Shown: positions 47,674-59,484, counted from the stretch's first letter. The stretch is DNA of 64,000 nucleotides from Oncomelania hupensis (GCA_036898135.1 CM072511.1:28943182-29007181), one strand, 5' to 3'. Translations and numbers: made by a program. Notes: a model not told the origin generated them from the letters alone.

Positions 47674-49382
47674 TCAGTATCGGGTGTGGCCACCATTTGC
47701 ATCAATGCAGTCTTGGCATCGTTGTCTCATGGATCGTATCAGGTTATGGAGGATGTTTCCTGATGGGATGGCGAACCACTCTTGCTGGAGAACTTGGGCC
47801 AGAACTTCAAGGTTAGCTCCTGGAGGGAGGTTTGCCAGTGTCTGTCGACCCAAGACATCCCACAGATGTTCTATGGGGTTCAAATCGGGTGATCGAGCCG
47901 GCCAATCCATCCTTATGACGTGCTGTTGCTGCAGGAAGTCATTGACGATACGCGCTTGGTGGGGTCTGGCATTATCGTCCTGTAGTATGGCACCTTCCCC
48001 AATGGCCCGCAGAGCTGGGAGAACCCTAGGTTGTAAGACGTCATCCTTGTAGCCAATACCGTTTAAGTTGCCGTGAATTTGGAACAGATCCACCACCAAA
48101 GCGGTCATGCTCGCGCACCGTCGCATCAGCAAAACGCTCCCGTGGACGCCTCCAAACATTCACTCGACGGTCGTTGAAAGACAAGGAGAACCGAGACTCG
48201 TCTGTAAAGAGCACGCTGCACCCTTGACCAATGTTGCCTAGTCCACACCAAATGACGCCGAGCCCAGGCCAAACGCGCTGCACGGTGAGCTGGGGTGAGC
48301 AAAGGCCGTACTGCTGGTCGTCTTCATCGCAGGTTTACCCCTTGGGGTCATGAGCAATCTTGCCACTGTAGATTGTTCTAACCTATAAAGGGTACAGTGA
48401 AAGCCCCAGTTGAAAACCTGTCTTGCCTTTGTAGGCATGACAAATTAACTGTGGCAACAGTTCCCCCCGTTGGAGTGCCGGGGGTTTCAGTATAAATAGT
48501 ATCCCCACTTTCTGGAAATTTAGTGCTTTAAATTCCCACTGTCGCTGTCTTCCTCATTTGCTCTTTCCCATTCCCGATCTGTCCTACCACTCTGCTATAC
48601 TATCTTCTTCTTCGCTAGATCAATGACCTACCTTTTTTCTTGGAAACTCTTCCTGGACAAGACTCCTTGTTTGTGTATGGGGTCTGTTGGATCAGCTTGG
48701 GAGTGTTGGACGCTTTCTGCCGGGTGGTCACTAGGGCTTCCTATGAATGTACTATTTAGCACTATAGGCATTTTATATGTATGTTTTTTGTTGATGATTT
48801 ATAATGATGTTTGTATTCTATTTTGTTTTTGTAATCGGGGAGTTCGCGTAGTTGAGGTCAACCCTCAGCCGTCCCTCGCGTGGGATGTCTTTATTGTAAA
48901 GTGACTGGCCGGTGGAGGGCGTTCAATTTTCCCACTGGGGTTGTTTCAACAGATCTTTTATGCGGATCGGGGGTTGTCCGGTCCTGATTTGGCTCGGAAG
49001 AGTCCGCTGGACCTAAAGCAATAATAAATCAATCAATCAATCGCAGGTTTGCCTCGTGTAGACGGTTGCGAATTGTCTGGTCGCTGACGTTAACATTGCT
49101 GGCTGCGTGAAGCTGTCTTCTGATGGTGTTTGCTGTAGTGGATCTCATCCTCAGAGCTGACAGGGTGATGAAATGGTCTTGTCTTGCAGTGGTAACGCGG
49201 GGGCGTCCGGACCTTCTTGGTTCTTGGACGCTTCCAGTGTTGTTAAAGCGCTCCCGCAGCCTTTGGACAACGGAGTGGGACACTCCCAGCCGCCTGCCAA
49301 CTTCTCTCACCCCCACCCCTTCCTGAAGCCATGCAATAGCTCTGCCTCTATCCGCATCAGTCAGTCGTCGCCTTGGGGGCAT
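47674..49382 (-). pseudogene. Tc1-type transposase, interrupted and frameshifted
   Basis: The start Met is at 49382. Residues 1-50 form a helix-turn-helix DNA-binding region, then a GRPR motif (59-62) and a second HTH. The frame is cut at about 49043 by an RP retroposon and resumes at about 48336. An in-frame TGA lies just past the junction. A short insertion shifts frame before the FTDES box (first Asp, 48200-48202), and a deletion removes part of the VWGG-type segment near 48060. The second Asp (47974-47976) and Glu (47869-47871) are 34 residues apart. All three catalytic residues remain, but the gene is dead. Confidence 0.9.
48337..49039 (+). mobile_element. Retroposon family RP, copy B, with target duplication
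   Basis: It lies inside the Tc1 transposase and is flanked by the 11-bp direct repeat atcgcaggttt (48326-48336 and 49040-49050). The 3' end has a (AATC)n tail. A TATA-like tataaatag sits about 150 bp in, followed by the body shared with copies A, C and D. The first 128 bp have no match in the other copies. LINE-type integration fits the tail and the target duplication; the element does not end as an LTR. Confidence 0.9.
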
Positions 49383-49966
49383 GGTTAGAAAAGCAGCAAA
49401 AGCGCTGCCATTTATACCCAGAAAAAAAACGCCGATTGCTGAACCGAACTCACAAAATGCAAGCCTTTCGCGTGCAAATCACTTTTTAATGTCGAAAATT
49501 TTGCTTTATTAGCAAGACAACAGTAAATTAGGGTCATTGTTTTGTAAAAATTGGGTTTGTTTTTCAACTCAGTGCAGAAAGTTCAAAACTCACACATGTG
49601 ATTACTTGTCAGAATAAGATTGTCTTGAATGTTACTGGACAGGATATGTTTTGAAATAAACAATATAAGCGATATTATTGATAGCAGCAAAAACTAATTA
49701 AACCAAATGAAATATGAGAGTGGCCCTTCAATTATTTTGAGTAGTATATATTAATACTGCCTAGTTAAACCGAAGCCAGATGAACTAATTGAAAACCTTA
49801 GGAGGCTAATGGAGTCAGCAAAACCGGAGGCTTTTCACAAGTTCGAAAGAAATTAAGACAGAAAATTCCTCAGGATGAAACCACAAACTAGCACAATAAA
49901 CGAGGCGAGGACACTGGCATAATGACGACGGCGTCGATTTGACGCTGCTGTTGCAGGGGAGCGAGG

Positions 49967-50428
<462 letters not shown>

Positions 50429-50716
50429 CTACTCGGCGTCTTTTATGGTATCCTATTTGCTCTGTTTTGTTGGAGTTTTCTCCCTTTCTATTCTATGTTT
50501 AAGACCTCTCCGGCACGGTTGCATTCATCTTGCTTTCAGTCTGATCAAATTGTAATGGTTCTGTCTCACGCAAAATGGAAGAACGCAGAAAAACGTTCAT
50601 GAAACCTCCGTTACACTTTTTTTTTTTTTAAGGACTGAGATTTGGGGATGGAATTTTGATTATTATCTCTCTCTCTTTCTTTGTTTCTCTCTATTTCCCT
50701 ATCTCTGCCTCCCAGT

Positions 50717-50876
50717 CAGAAATAGGTTCAAAGGTATCACGGCTGTAGTATCAATGTACCTTTAAAACAGGGGAAACCACTCACTGTCAAAACCGAAATG
50801 GAAAATTCAAACTTTAACGGTTAGTTTGAGCAACGAAATCCCGCTTTGTCATTTCATATCAAGGCCTTTTAAAGGG
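50717..50876 (+). repeat. Dispersed repeat DD3, copy 2
   Basis: See 31031-31222. Confidence 0.7.
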
Positions 50877-50897
50877 CAGAAAAAAAGAACAAGTACT

Positions 50898-51006
50898 GGG
50901 CTGGCGTGCATGAACGAACTTAAAAGCCGACTTAGACTTAACGCTTCACTGAAACATGCTACTTAAGTCCAAGTCGGCTTTTAAGTTCGTTCATGCACGC
51001 CAGCCC
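50898..51006. mobile_element. Near-perfect 44-bp inverted repeat (foldback)
   Basis: The arms at 50898-50941 and 50963-51006 differ at one position, with a 21-nt loop. They start gggctggcgtgcatgaacga. Transcribed, it would form a long hairpin. No coding. Confidence 0.8.
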
Positions 51007-51039
51007 TGGACCATAACGAGTGCAGAGTTCCCTCGAGAA

Positions 51040-51118
51040 CACACACACACACACACACGCACACACACCCACACACACGCACACACACACACTCTCTCTC
51101 TCTCTCTCTCTCTCACAC
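51040..51118. repeat. (CA)n/(CT)n compound microsatellite
   Basis: CA units, then CT units, then CA. Further CA-rich DNA lies at 51328-51480. Confidence 0.95.
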
Positions 51119-51323
51119 ACATGTACACACACGTCCTGTATTTTAGACAATAAAGATGAAGAAGGTAAAAAAGGGAGAAGTATGAGGGAAATGAGGATTA
51201 TGAAGATACTATCCCCGGACTTTAAAGATACTGACTCTGATGTCTTTGGCAGGACTGGTGAGTGCCAGTTGCATAACTATGACGTTTGAGGTGTTAGACT
51301 ATCAGCCTAAGAAGGCAAGAAAG

Positions 51324-51358
<35 letters not shown>

Positions 51359-51499
51359 GTACACCCACACACTCTACACACACACGCACGTACGCACACA
51401 CACACTACACATACGCGCACACACACCAACGCACACACGCACACACTAACACACACGCACTAACACACACAAACAAACACACCTACACACAACGATTAT

Positions 51500-51972
51500 G
51501 ACTGTGTTTTAAGTACTTGACGAAGGAAATTTTATAGTGACTAATTTTTACACCATGTCCTGTCTGCTGGTCAGTTAAACTCGTCAGGTACAGGCATTTT
51601 TCTCAGTTTAATCTCTAGTAAATGACTGACTTGGACCAAAGGTAAACTTAACACTTGAGACTAGAGAGCGATGTAAGTGTACATTTGTGTGTTGTAGTGA
51701 TATAGTATGAAATTTGTGCATTAAAACCGTGGGTGTGTTAGAAGTTTTATTATTATTGCTGCTTTAACAAACATCATGTTAAGTCATCCCCCCCCCCACC
51801 TCGTATTTTATTTTTCTTTAATGGAGTATAGTAGATTTATTTGTGAACTGGATTGTTAAACACGTTGAGGAAGAGAGGGTGTGTGTTTGTGTGTAAGAGA
51901 GGGAGAGAACGAAAGGTAGATAGAGATTGTATGCATGATGTGTACTTTTAGTCACCTTGTATAAAATGTTCC

Positions 51973-51975
<3 letters not shown>
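51500..51975. other. Unassigned, no gene seen
   Basis: Nothing recognised. Confidence 0.4.
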
Positions 51976-52025
<50 letters not shown>

Positions 52026-52070
52026 AAGAAAGAAAGAGAGAAAGAAAGAGAGAAAGAAAGAGAGAGAGTG
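51976..52070. repeat. (GA)n and (GAAA)n microsatellite
   Basis: GA units, then AGAAAGAAAG-type units. Confidence 0.9.
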
Positions 52071-52409
52071 TGTGTATATGTGTGTTTGTGCGTGTGTTTG
52101 TGTTATGCAATGTATTGTTGGAAGTGGTGCACAAAGTATAGCATGTCCCCCGCTGCACTTTGCTTGAGAGTAAACTTAAGCCTCGGCGAGGGTCAGCCGC
52201 GCAGTGTGAGCACCTTTCTCTAGCTCATTATGGTAACCAGACTCCCCCGAAGATACGGGGTCTAATATCATAATTATCTACTGATGATTATCATTAGCGG
52301 ACGACATCTGTCCTTGGCAGAGTGTGATGGCAATGTGTAATGAGGCAATAAGTATTTGTGGAACCGGAGGGGAACATTCCAGTGGCACCTTAACCCCACG
52401 CCTGCGCAC

Positions 52410-52431
52410 TCTCTCTTTCTCTGTCTCTCTT

Positions 52432-52503
<72 letters not shown>
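52410..52503. repeat. (CT)n/(CA)n compound microsatellite
   Basis: CT with TTT interruptions, then CA and a CGCGCGCG end. Confidence 0.95.
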
Positions 52504-52573
52504 GCGCGCGCATTGTATACGGTCTACAAATGCCTTCTTGCACGTACGTACATAGTCGCACACACACACAGAC

Positions 52574-52575
<2 letters not shown>

Positions 52576-52650
<75 letters not shown>
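52576..52650. repeat. (AT)n microsatellite
   Basis: About 36 units. Confidence 0.95.
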
Positions 52651-52655
<5 letters not shown>

Positions 52656-52804
52656 CCTACAATGAAACACACACAACAACAAGAACAACATCATCATCAA
52701 CAGCAACAACAGCAGCGCTCACTAGCTATAAAATACGTGTAGAGGCTTTTGCTCAAAGATGTGATGCTAATTTTCTAGAAATGAACGTAGAAAAAAACTA
52801 AAGA

Positions 52805-53060
52805 AATGATCATAGACTACAAAACTCATGTGTGGCAGCTCTCCATCTGAAGGGTCAGACTGTGGAAAGAATCGAGAAATGCAGGTATCTTGGCAATGTA
52901 ATAGACTACAAGCGGACTTTTTTCAAAAAAAAAATGCTGAAGTGATTTTGAAAAAGTTTAAACAAAGAATGTACATACTATACCAGCTAAGGTCCTTGAT
53001 GGTGTCTAGTAAAACGATAGAACTTTGCTACCATGCTTTTGTAACATCAATCCTGACCTA
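52805..53060 (+). mobile_element. CR1/Jockey-type LINE reverse transcriptase fragment
   Basis: Frames encode VERIEKCRYLGNVIDYK-like sequence, then KKFKQRMYILYQLRSLMVSS and ELCYHAFVTSILTY, the thumb region just after the RT palm. A poly-A run (52926-52937) accompanies a frame change. It ends abruptly at 53060, where an antisense RTE-like fragment begins. Confidence 0.65.
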
Positions 53061-53219
53061 CTAACCAGCGTACTCCATCTTTGTATGTCCTCGGCAACCC
53101 TTCGCTCAGTGTCAAGCCAGTCCATTCTCGAATGTTGTCCGCCCACCTTTTTTTCTTTCTCCCTTTTATTCTGCCTCTTTGCTTCGTGCCTTGCAGGACA
53201 GTCTTTGTCTATGCCTCTA
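53061..53219 (-). mobile_element. RTE-like LINE 3' fragment, minus strand, tail missing
   Basis: It matches the nucleotide sequence of 22320-22470 and 42300-42460 (ccagcgtactccatcttt, tccattctcgaatgttgtcc). It lacks the GGATA-type tail. Confidence 0.7.
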
Positions 53220-53326
53220 ATGTAAAACCAAACTTCTGCAAATCGAGTGACGTAATCATGCCGACGTCAATGTAAAATTTGTTTTAAATATTTAAACTTT
53301 GTGTGTAATTAGATTGTACAGATGCG
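53220..53326. repeat. Dispersed repeat shared with 16199-16297
   Basis: See 16199. Immediately downstream tctgaaactactggacgg also has a counterpart near 16137. Confidence 0.5.
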
Positions 53327-53461
53327 TTGAGCCTTATTCAGAAACTTTCGAATATCGAGTGACGTCATCATGGTGCCATAATATTGTTCTTTTCATTTAG
53401 TTAATTACTTTGCACACTTTTCTCTGAAACTACTGGACGGATTTCTTTGAAACTTGCTATT

Positions 53462-53466
<5 letters not shown>

Positions 53467-53504
<38 letters not shown>
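53467..53504. repeat. (TG)n microsatellite
   Basis: About 18 units. Confidence 0.95.
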
Positions 53505-53505
<1 letters not shown>

Positions 53506-53944
53506 TAGAGAGAGAAAGAGAGAGAGAGCCCGCGAGGAAAATTTGCATCCGTAAGGTCCAGCTTTTGTTATTTTTTAAACTCTATGACAGGACGAACAGT
53601 TTTACCCATATTCCTATTTCTTCTTGGCAAACTATTCAAATAGGTACGTTTTGTGGCATTGAAGTAGACAGGGAAGGGAGGGGAATGGGGGCCTGGGGCT
53701 TGAGGGAGGAGGTGTCCTGGAAGTAGTCACTGCAGTAACGCGTTCAGCAGGGAAATATTTTGTGTGTGAGGTCGGTTGTGATTTGTTGCCGATCAATATC
53801 TGCAGCAGCACGGGACCACTAGCTAGCATCTCGATCTCGCTCACTGTCTGGCATTTAAGGCTTCCAACCCTGCAATTTTGTAAGGAACATGTCCGTGTTT
53901 GGGCTTACACCGGCTGTCATAGTACTTTTAGTGCAGTAGCATGT

Positions 53945-54302
53945 ATTTTGAGGGGGAAAATATTGTGCCTTGCTTTGTGTTTATAGTAGTTTGATGGGGA
54001 AATGTCGTGTCTTGTAAGTTGTAGTGTGTTTTGACGGGAAAGTGTCAAGGCTACTTTGACAGAAAATGTACTGCCTTGTAACTTGTGCAGTATTTTGATG
54101 GGGAAATGTACTGCCTTCTTACTTGTGCATTATTTTAATGTAAGAATGTACTGCCCTTTTAAGTCATGTAGTATTTTCTCAATAAAATATCGTGCCTTGT
54201 AAGTTGCATAGTGTTTTGATGGGAAAATATCCTGTATTTTTTTGGACGGGAAAATAGCATACCTTGTAACTTGTGTAGTATTTTGATGGGAAAATGGACT
54301 GT
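53945..54302. repeat. Degenerate tandem repeat, unit about 40 bp
   Basis: ttttgatgggaaa-type starts recur near 53947, 53991, 54030, 54055, 54094, 54134, 54175, 54215, 54240 and 54281. They are followed by ctgccttgtaacttgtg.agta. Spacing is mostly 39-41 bp with shorter units. Confidence 0.75.
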
Positions 54303-54639
54303 TTAAGATTATAGCATTTTGACTGGCAAGCATTTTGCTTTATATGTGTTATTATGTACGACGCCTCACAAGAAGCTATCGCTCGAAAGCGCGTCTTTCC
54401 TTAGAGTACGTAGACTTAAAGCGCGAACTGTACGCTAGACTAAAAGCGCGAACTCAGCAGTTGGGACATTGTGTTTTGATTCCGAGTTTTGTATTTTCGT
54501 ATAATACGAATCTGAAAATACTGTGAAACAGCCGGGGATCAGAACGAGTCCCGTCTGTCTCGCCATATTTTAGCGACCGAAATATTAAGGGAACACCTTC
54601 ACCTTTACCTTATCTGTGTGTGTACAGCTTATTGTTTTA

Positions 54640-55229
54640 TTTCATATGACCACCCCCCATTGTAGTGAAGGAGTTTTCTATATAAATAGTATCCCCACTT
54701 TGTGGAAATTTAGTGCTTTAAATTACCACTGTTTCTGTCATTCTCATTTGTTCTTTCTCGTTTCTTAACCTGTTTTATCTACTATCTTCTTCGCTAGACC
54801 AGTCACCCTTTTTATTGCAAACTCTCCCAAAACTGCTGCCTCGTGTATGGGATCTGTTGGGTCAGCTTGGGGGGATTTTGGGCGGTTTTTTGCCAAATGG
54901 TCACTAGGGCTTTCTATGGTGTTATTATTTAGAAATGTGGGCGTTTTATATGTCTGTGTTTTGTTAATGTTTTGTAATGATGTTTGTGTTCTGTTTTGTT
55001 TTTGTAATCGAGGGTTCGATGGGTTGGAGTGCGGCATCGGCTTCCACCCGCATGGGATGCCTTTGTTGTGGGGTGACCGGCTGATGGAGTGCCTTCAGTA
55101 TTGCCATTGGGGTTGTTTCGGCGGGTCTTTTGTACGGATCGGAGGTGGATCCTCTTTCAGCCAAGTTGTGGTACTGACTCGGCTCTTTGCAGTCCGCTGG
55201 ACCCTATAAACAATTAGCCTACTAACTAA
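54640..55229 (+). mobile_element. Retroposon family RP, copy C
   Basis: It includes the TATA-like tataaatag (54681), the body, and the gcagtccgctggaccctataa end with an (AACT)-type tail. Its reading frame aligns with copies A and D through the hydrophobic Cys-rich part and then shifts. Confidence 0.8.
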
Positions 55230-55300
55230 CATTTGGCGAAACAATCTGCAAAGTGCGCTTTCATTCATTTCGCCTCCCGCTTTCCTCACCTCCAACCAAC

Positions 55301-55520
55301 GAACGAACATTGAGGTTTAACGTCTACACCCACCATTGGCGATATGGCAGACGGGGATAACCATCCCATGGAAAGAGGGACCTGAATCAACACTGAACCA
55401 CCAAAGCAATCATACTGCTAAAATGGACAGTAAAAATGGCCACATATTTATATCGCCCACCACGGGATTCGAACCTGTGTCATTGGTGTGCCAGGCGAAC
55501 GCTCTATCAATTGAGCTACT
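55301..55520 (-). mobile_element. SINE family S6 (Ala-like head), 5'-truncated, with target duplication
   Basis: It is flanked by ctccaaccaac at 55290-55300 and 55521-55531. On the minus strand it starts inside the tRNA-like D arm, carries a B box (gggattcgaacctg on the plus strand), and ends with a (GTTC)-type tail. It matches 61995-62225. Confidence 0.8.
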
Positions 55521-55713
55521 CTCCAACCAACCACGTTCTAAACCACTTTATACTCCTGACCCACCTGACCGGAGTTTGAACCGCGAGGGGCAATTAATAG
55601 GTTTAATATTAGTTATAGGTGAGAACGACGTGACGTAGTGATGTGGTGGTCAAGGTTTTGTGTATACAATTAAAGTGGAAGAGGGAAGTCAGTGGTTGTG
55701 CAGAACTGGTCAG

Positions 55714-55773
55714 ACCATTGCTGTTGCTACAGTCTAGAATCTTACCATTGCTGTTGCTACAGTCCAGAATCTT
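55714..55773. repeat. Two-copy 30-bp tandem repeat
   Basis: accattgctgttgctacag starts at 55714 and 55744. The units differ at one base. Confidence 0.9.
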
Positions 55774-55799
55774 CACATATAGGTTTCTTTGACTGAACA

Positions 55800-56855
55800 T
55801 ATCTATTCTCTACTGATAAGGTAAATTAATAATCTTAACGTCATCGCAGTCATCATCGATCATCATCATCACTAAATACAACATCTTTTCTCGTTTTAAA
55901 TGGCCAGTAGTGCAAAGAATATACAACTGAATTTGAATCAACACTTATAAGGATGTTAAAGAATTTAATTGGAGAGTTACAGATAATATTTAAAGCCGTA
56001 AGAATAGGATATAATTCTGCGCTAAATATTGAGACATATTCAAAAGAAAAGAACATTTCCATTTTGCTAAGGAAATGAGAAAACAGGTGTACTATTACAC
56101 TTAACAGTCGAGAAAAGATGTTAAAGAACAACTTGTCAACCTTGTTATTTTACTTAGGTAAACCATATTTAGAAAATAAATTGTTGAGAATAACAAATAG
56201 TCAATTGTTGCTGCTATTCCAGATTGATACCCTTCTTTGCCATAAAACAAAGTAAACGTTATTATTTAATTAATTAATCACATCGGCTGCTTACATTTGC
56301 GATTAATTGGGGATTCACTATTTTAAATGTTTTCCAATTATAAGCAATAGGATCTTGACAACTAGAAAATTACCCATATAAAATTTTGATGCAAACAAAT
56401 ACCACAATTCATAGAACAAAGATGGAAGGCGAGGCAACGTTTGCAAAGAGTATGAATGTTTGTTGTTTTAATGTACCTGTTCCTTGTCAGAGAGGTTTTA
56501 GGTAGTAGCTTTTTTTTTTTAGTGTTGTTTTTAATAATCTGGTTCCACGTTTGACTGAGCATGTGGCGATGGTTAGCAAAGGTTAAAACAGTGACCGATA
56601 CGAACAAAGAAAATAAACGTTGCAACACATTAGTATCAGAACAGGACAACCATACACAGGCTGTACACTTCCGCATGCATTCCCCCCATCCCCCACCTCC
56701 GACACCACCACAGCCAACACCGTCACGCACAAGCTCCATTTACAGGCGCACACCACACACCATTCAGACACAATACATAGTATAATTATCACAGACTTGA
56801 CAATCACAGATTGGACACTAACACACACGCGCGCGCGCCCACACACATTCGTGCC
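55800..56855. other. AT-rich then ACA/CAC-rich DNA, no gene seen
   Basis: The 125-codon minus-strand frame at 56362-56739 has no recognisable motif. Confidence 0.35.
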
Positions 56856-56857
56856 CG

Positions 56858-57178
56858 GAGTACAGCAATAGTTCTCCTGTCATCAGTCGCCTTTGTCCAG
56901 CTTGGGTCCATCGTGTCTCGCTGATGCCTAACACGGTCAGGTCATTATTCCTCATCTCAGCTGCTACCTGTGCCGTCTTTCCCGATTCGTACATGGTCCG
57001 AACATTCTATGTGCCGATGGTGGTTCTCCTGGTTGACAGAAGGATAGTCGGCTCTGTGGCTTCCTCTCGACTTTCACCACAACGCGTCATAGGTCTTCGT
57101 GATGAAGTACCTTCCTCTCCCGGGATAAAGTTTTCTCTTTCTTCTGTTGTTGACGTTTCTGTAGCGTAGTCTTTTTTA
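56858..57178 (-). mobile_element. LINE endonuclease N-terminal fragment, minus strand (type 1)
   Basis: The minus-strand frame reads NVRTMYESGKTAQVAAEM, LTVLGISETRW and MTGELLLYSG. It is the start of an APE-type endonuclease with the catalytic Asn and Glu strings (NVRT, SETRW). The upstream part to 57178 may be its 5' region. Confidence 0.7.
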
Positions 57179-57274
57179 CGGGGTGGGGGTGCTAACACCA
57201 CGCCCAACCCTCCTCCTTTTGCAACCGGGCTTGGGACCATCCTTGGCGGAGTTATTATTATTAGTAGTATCAGT

Positions 57275-57276
<2 letters not shown>

Positions 57277-57366
<90 letters not shown>

Positions 57367-57378
57367 TATCATCATCAT
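57277..57378. repeat. (ATC)n microsatellite
   Basis: About 32 units. Confidence 0.95.
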
Positions 57379-57414
57379 CAACATTATTATCAATCATCAT
57401 CCATCATCATCATC

Positions 57415-57416
<2 letters not shown>

Positions 57417-57493
<77 letters not shown>
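57417..57493. repeat. (ATT)n microsatellite
   Basis: About 25 units. Confidence 0.95.
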
Positions 57494-57589
57494 GGAATAG
57501 TGTCATTGCAGTTAAAAGAAACACTTGTTCAACCTTCTCAACATTGTACAACTGTTTTCTTGGCACCCGATTTTAAATAAATGTAATTT

Positions 57590-57958
57590 ATTTTGGATGA
57601 TGGTGATGTTGAAAGGGGTTGCTCTCAGACGGATGGTAATGAGTCTACTGGAGACTAGGCGGCAACCCATGACAGTGGCTAGAATGTTCTTGTGGACCAA
57701 GAATCCAACGCCGTGTTCGTGCCTGTCATCCTTACCGCTGAAATAAAGCTTTGTCGGTCGTTGTTTCACCTAGGCCTTTCCAGCGCAGTTCGGTGATCCC
57801 TAAAACGTTCCATCGATAGTGGTCCATCTCGTGGGCCAGTTCTTCTAATTTTCCCTTCGCATTTAGGGTCCTGACATTCCAAGTTCCTATGACGATGTTA
57901 TTTCTGGGGTGGTGTGCATGAAGCTTACATAAAAGCCGTACACAAATTTTGCCCATAT
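57590..57958 (-). mobile_element. LINE endonuclease fragment, minus strand (type 2)
   Basis: Frames read WNVRTLNAKGKLEELAHEMD, VLGITELRWKGLG, then after a frameshift HEHGVGFLVHKNI and LITIRLRATPFNITIIQ. It is the same domain as type 1 but a different family. The catalytic Asn/Glu strings are present; the C-terminal half is missing. Confidence 0.75.
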
Positions 57959-58149
57959 CTCCAGAATCGGAGGAGGAGGAACAACGAAGCTTAACGTCCT
58001 ATTGCATCAGCGTTAAGGACGATCACCACGTCGCCACCCTGACAATAATGATTATCATCATCATATCAAAGATGAGATCCTACGGATCTCGTGTATAAAG
58101 GCCATAGCTATGGGCGGTCTTAAACCAGCTAGAAACTCGTGCGCACGAG

Positions 58150-58262
58150 ACTGGGCATGAAGGAGAAGGGACCTAATGCACTGCTGGGTGTATTTGTGTA
58201 GCCGGCACTCGTCGTAGGACTTGTGCGCCAGGATCTTTAAAGTCTTGTGCGATGGATTTATG
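58150..58262 (-). mobile_element. SINE family S3 body fragment, diverged
   Basis: gaaggagaagggacctaa, ccggcactcgtcgtaggac and gccaggatctttaaagtc align with the S3 body at 28990-29100. Confidence 0.6.
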
Positions 58263-59484
58263 TATGACTAACTCACGTAAAAGGGCAAATACAAGCTTCA
58301 TGTACACACGCACGCATGCGTGTGCTAAAATACAAAAGTCACTATTTGTGACATAAAGGTATCGATATTATTTGTATATCATCTGGAAAGACAAAAGATG
58401 GGCAGAGGAAGAGCGGACGAGAAGGAAAAGAGAAGATGATCAGCACCTTGCTTTTAGTTGTAGACATTCATTCAGCATCTAGAGGGTACAGCTCCTTACA
58501 AAAACAATGAAGTGTATAATGGAACTTGGCATCCATTACTCTGTTCTCAATCTCCTGCTGGGAGTGATAAGGTATTATCAAGGGACTTGGATTAATGTCT
58601 GCTTCCGAAATCGGCCCACCAGACGAGGTTGATGCTGGCTATTGTAATACACAATATTCAGTATAGTGTTGATGTGTGGATGATGCGCATAGCGTAATGG
58701 TTTGGAGGACAAAAAGTTCCGATTTAAAAAAACAAAACAAAAAAAGCATGCCATTCAGATGTGTTTCCACACACTCGCACAAGTAGGCGAAACAATTACA
58801 TTTTTCAAAAGTGATCATTTTCTTGGCAGGCAGGCAGGCATGTAGATTACAGTCCCCGGACACGTAGCGTATAGGGGGCAGAATTTTCTGGACGGTGTTG
58901 TGACTCCGCTTTATCCTAAACGATGTAAGCTTAAAAGGAAATCACGGAAATGATAGGTCATTATCTGAACTACCTGCATGCGGACAAATTAACCACTGTA
59001 TCGGCTCAGCCAGTTTTGAGATAGACTAACGCGCAAAGCGTGTTTAAAAAATTTGTGAAGCACAATGGCCTTGACCTGTGAGAATGTACAAATGCTTAGG
59101 AGTAGTTAAAGTTTCCGCAAAGTAAAGATGATGAATTTCGGTTCGTTTATTGCTGAGATAAAGCAAACAGCGTACAGTATTTTGAACCAAAACGTGAAAT
59201 TCTGAACGGCGGACCGATCGACTGCCAATAACCGGCCTGCTTCCAAAGGATGGCCCCGAAATTGGATGTATCTATATACCAAAATGCAACACAATCGGTT
59301 AAGTCGTTTTTTTGAGATAGTACGCAAAATGGTTTTAGCAACAAAATGAATCCAGTGACCTTGACCTTTTGCGAAAGAGCAAATATGGCACGGGAGGCAT
59401 GCCATTAAGGTAATGTTCCTATGAAGTTTAGTCACAATCCATTCAGTGGTTCTTGAGATCCCCTCTTCTTCCCTCCCCCCCCCC

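Larger units (their letters stand above)
47444..49746 (-). mobile_element. Tc1/mariner (DD34E) DNA transposon, with nested RP insertion
   Basis: The terminal inverted repeats begin tactactcaaaataat at 47444 and end in its complement at 49746. They extend about 37 bp and include ggccact. TA dinucleotides flank both ends, the usual Tc1/mariner target duplication. Without the insertion the element is about 1.6 kb, normal for Tc1. The transposase runs on the minus strand and is broken. Confidence 0.9.

Noticed and set aside
47674..48438. Several separate minus-strand genes
   Set aside because: They are frameshifted pieces of one Tc1 transposase plus the inserted retroposon.
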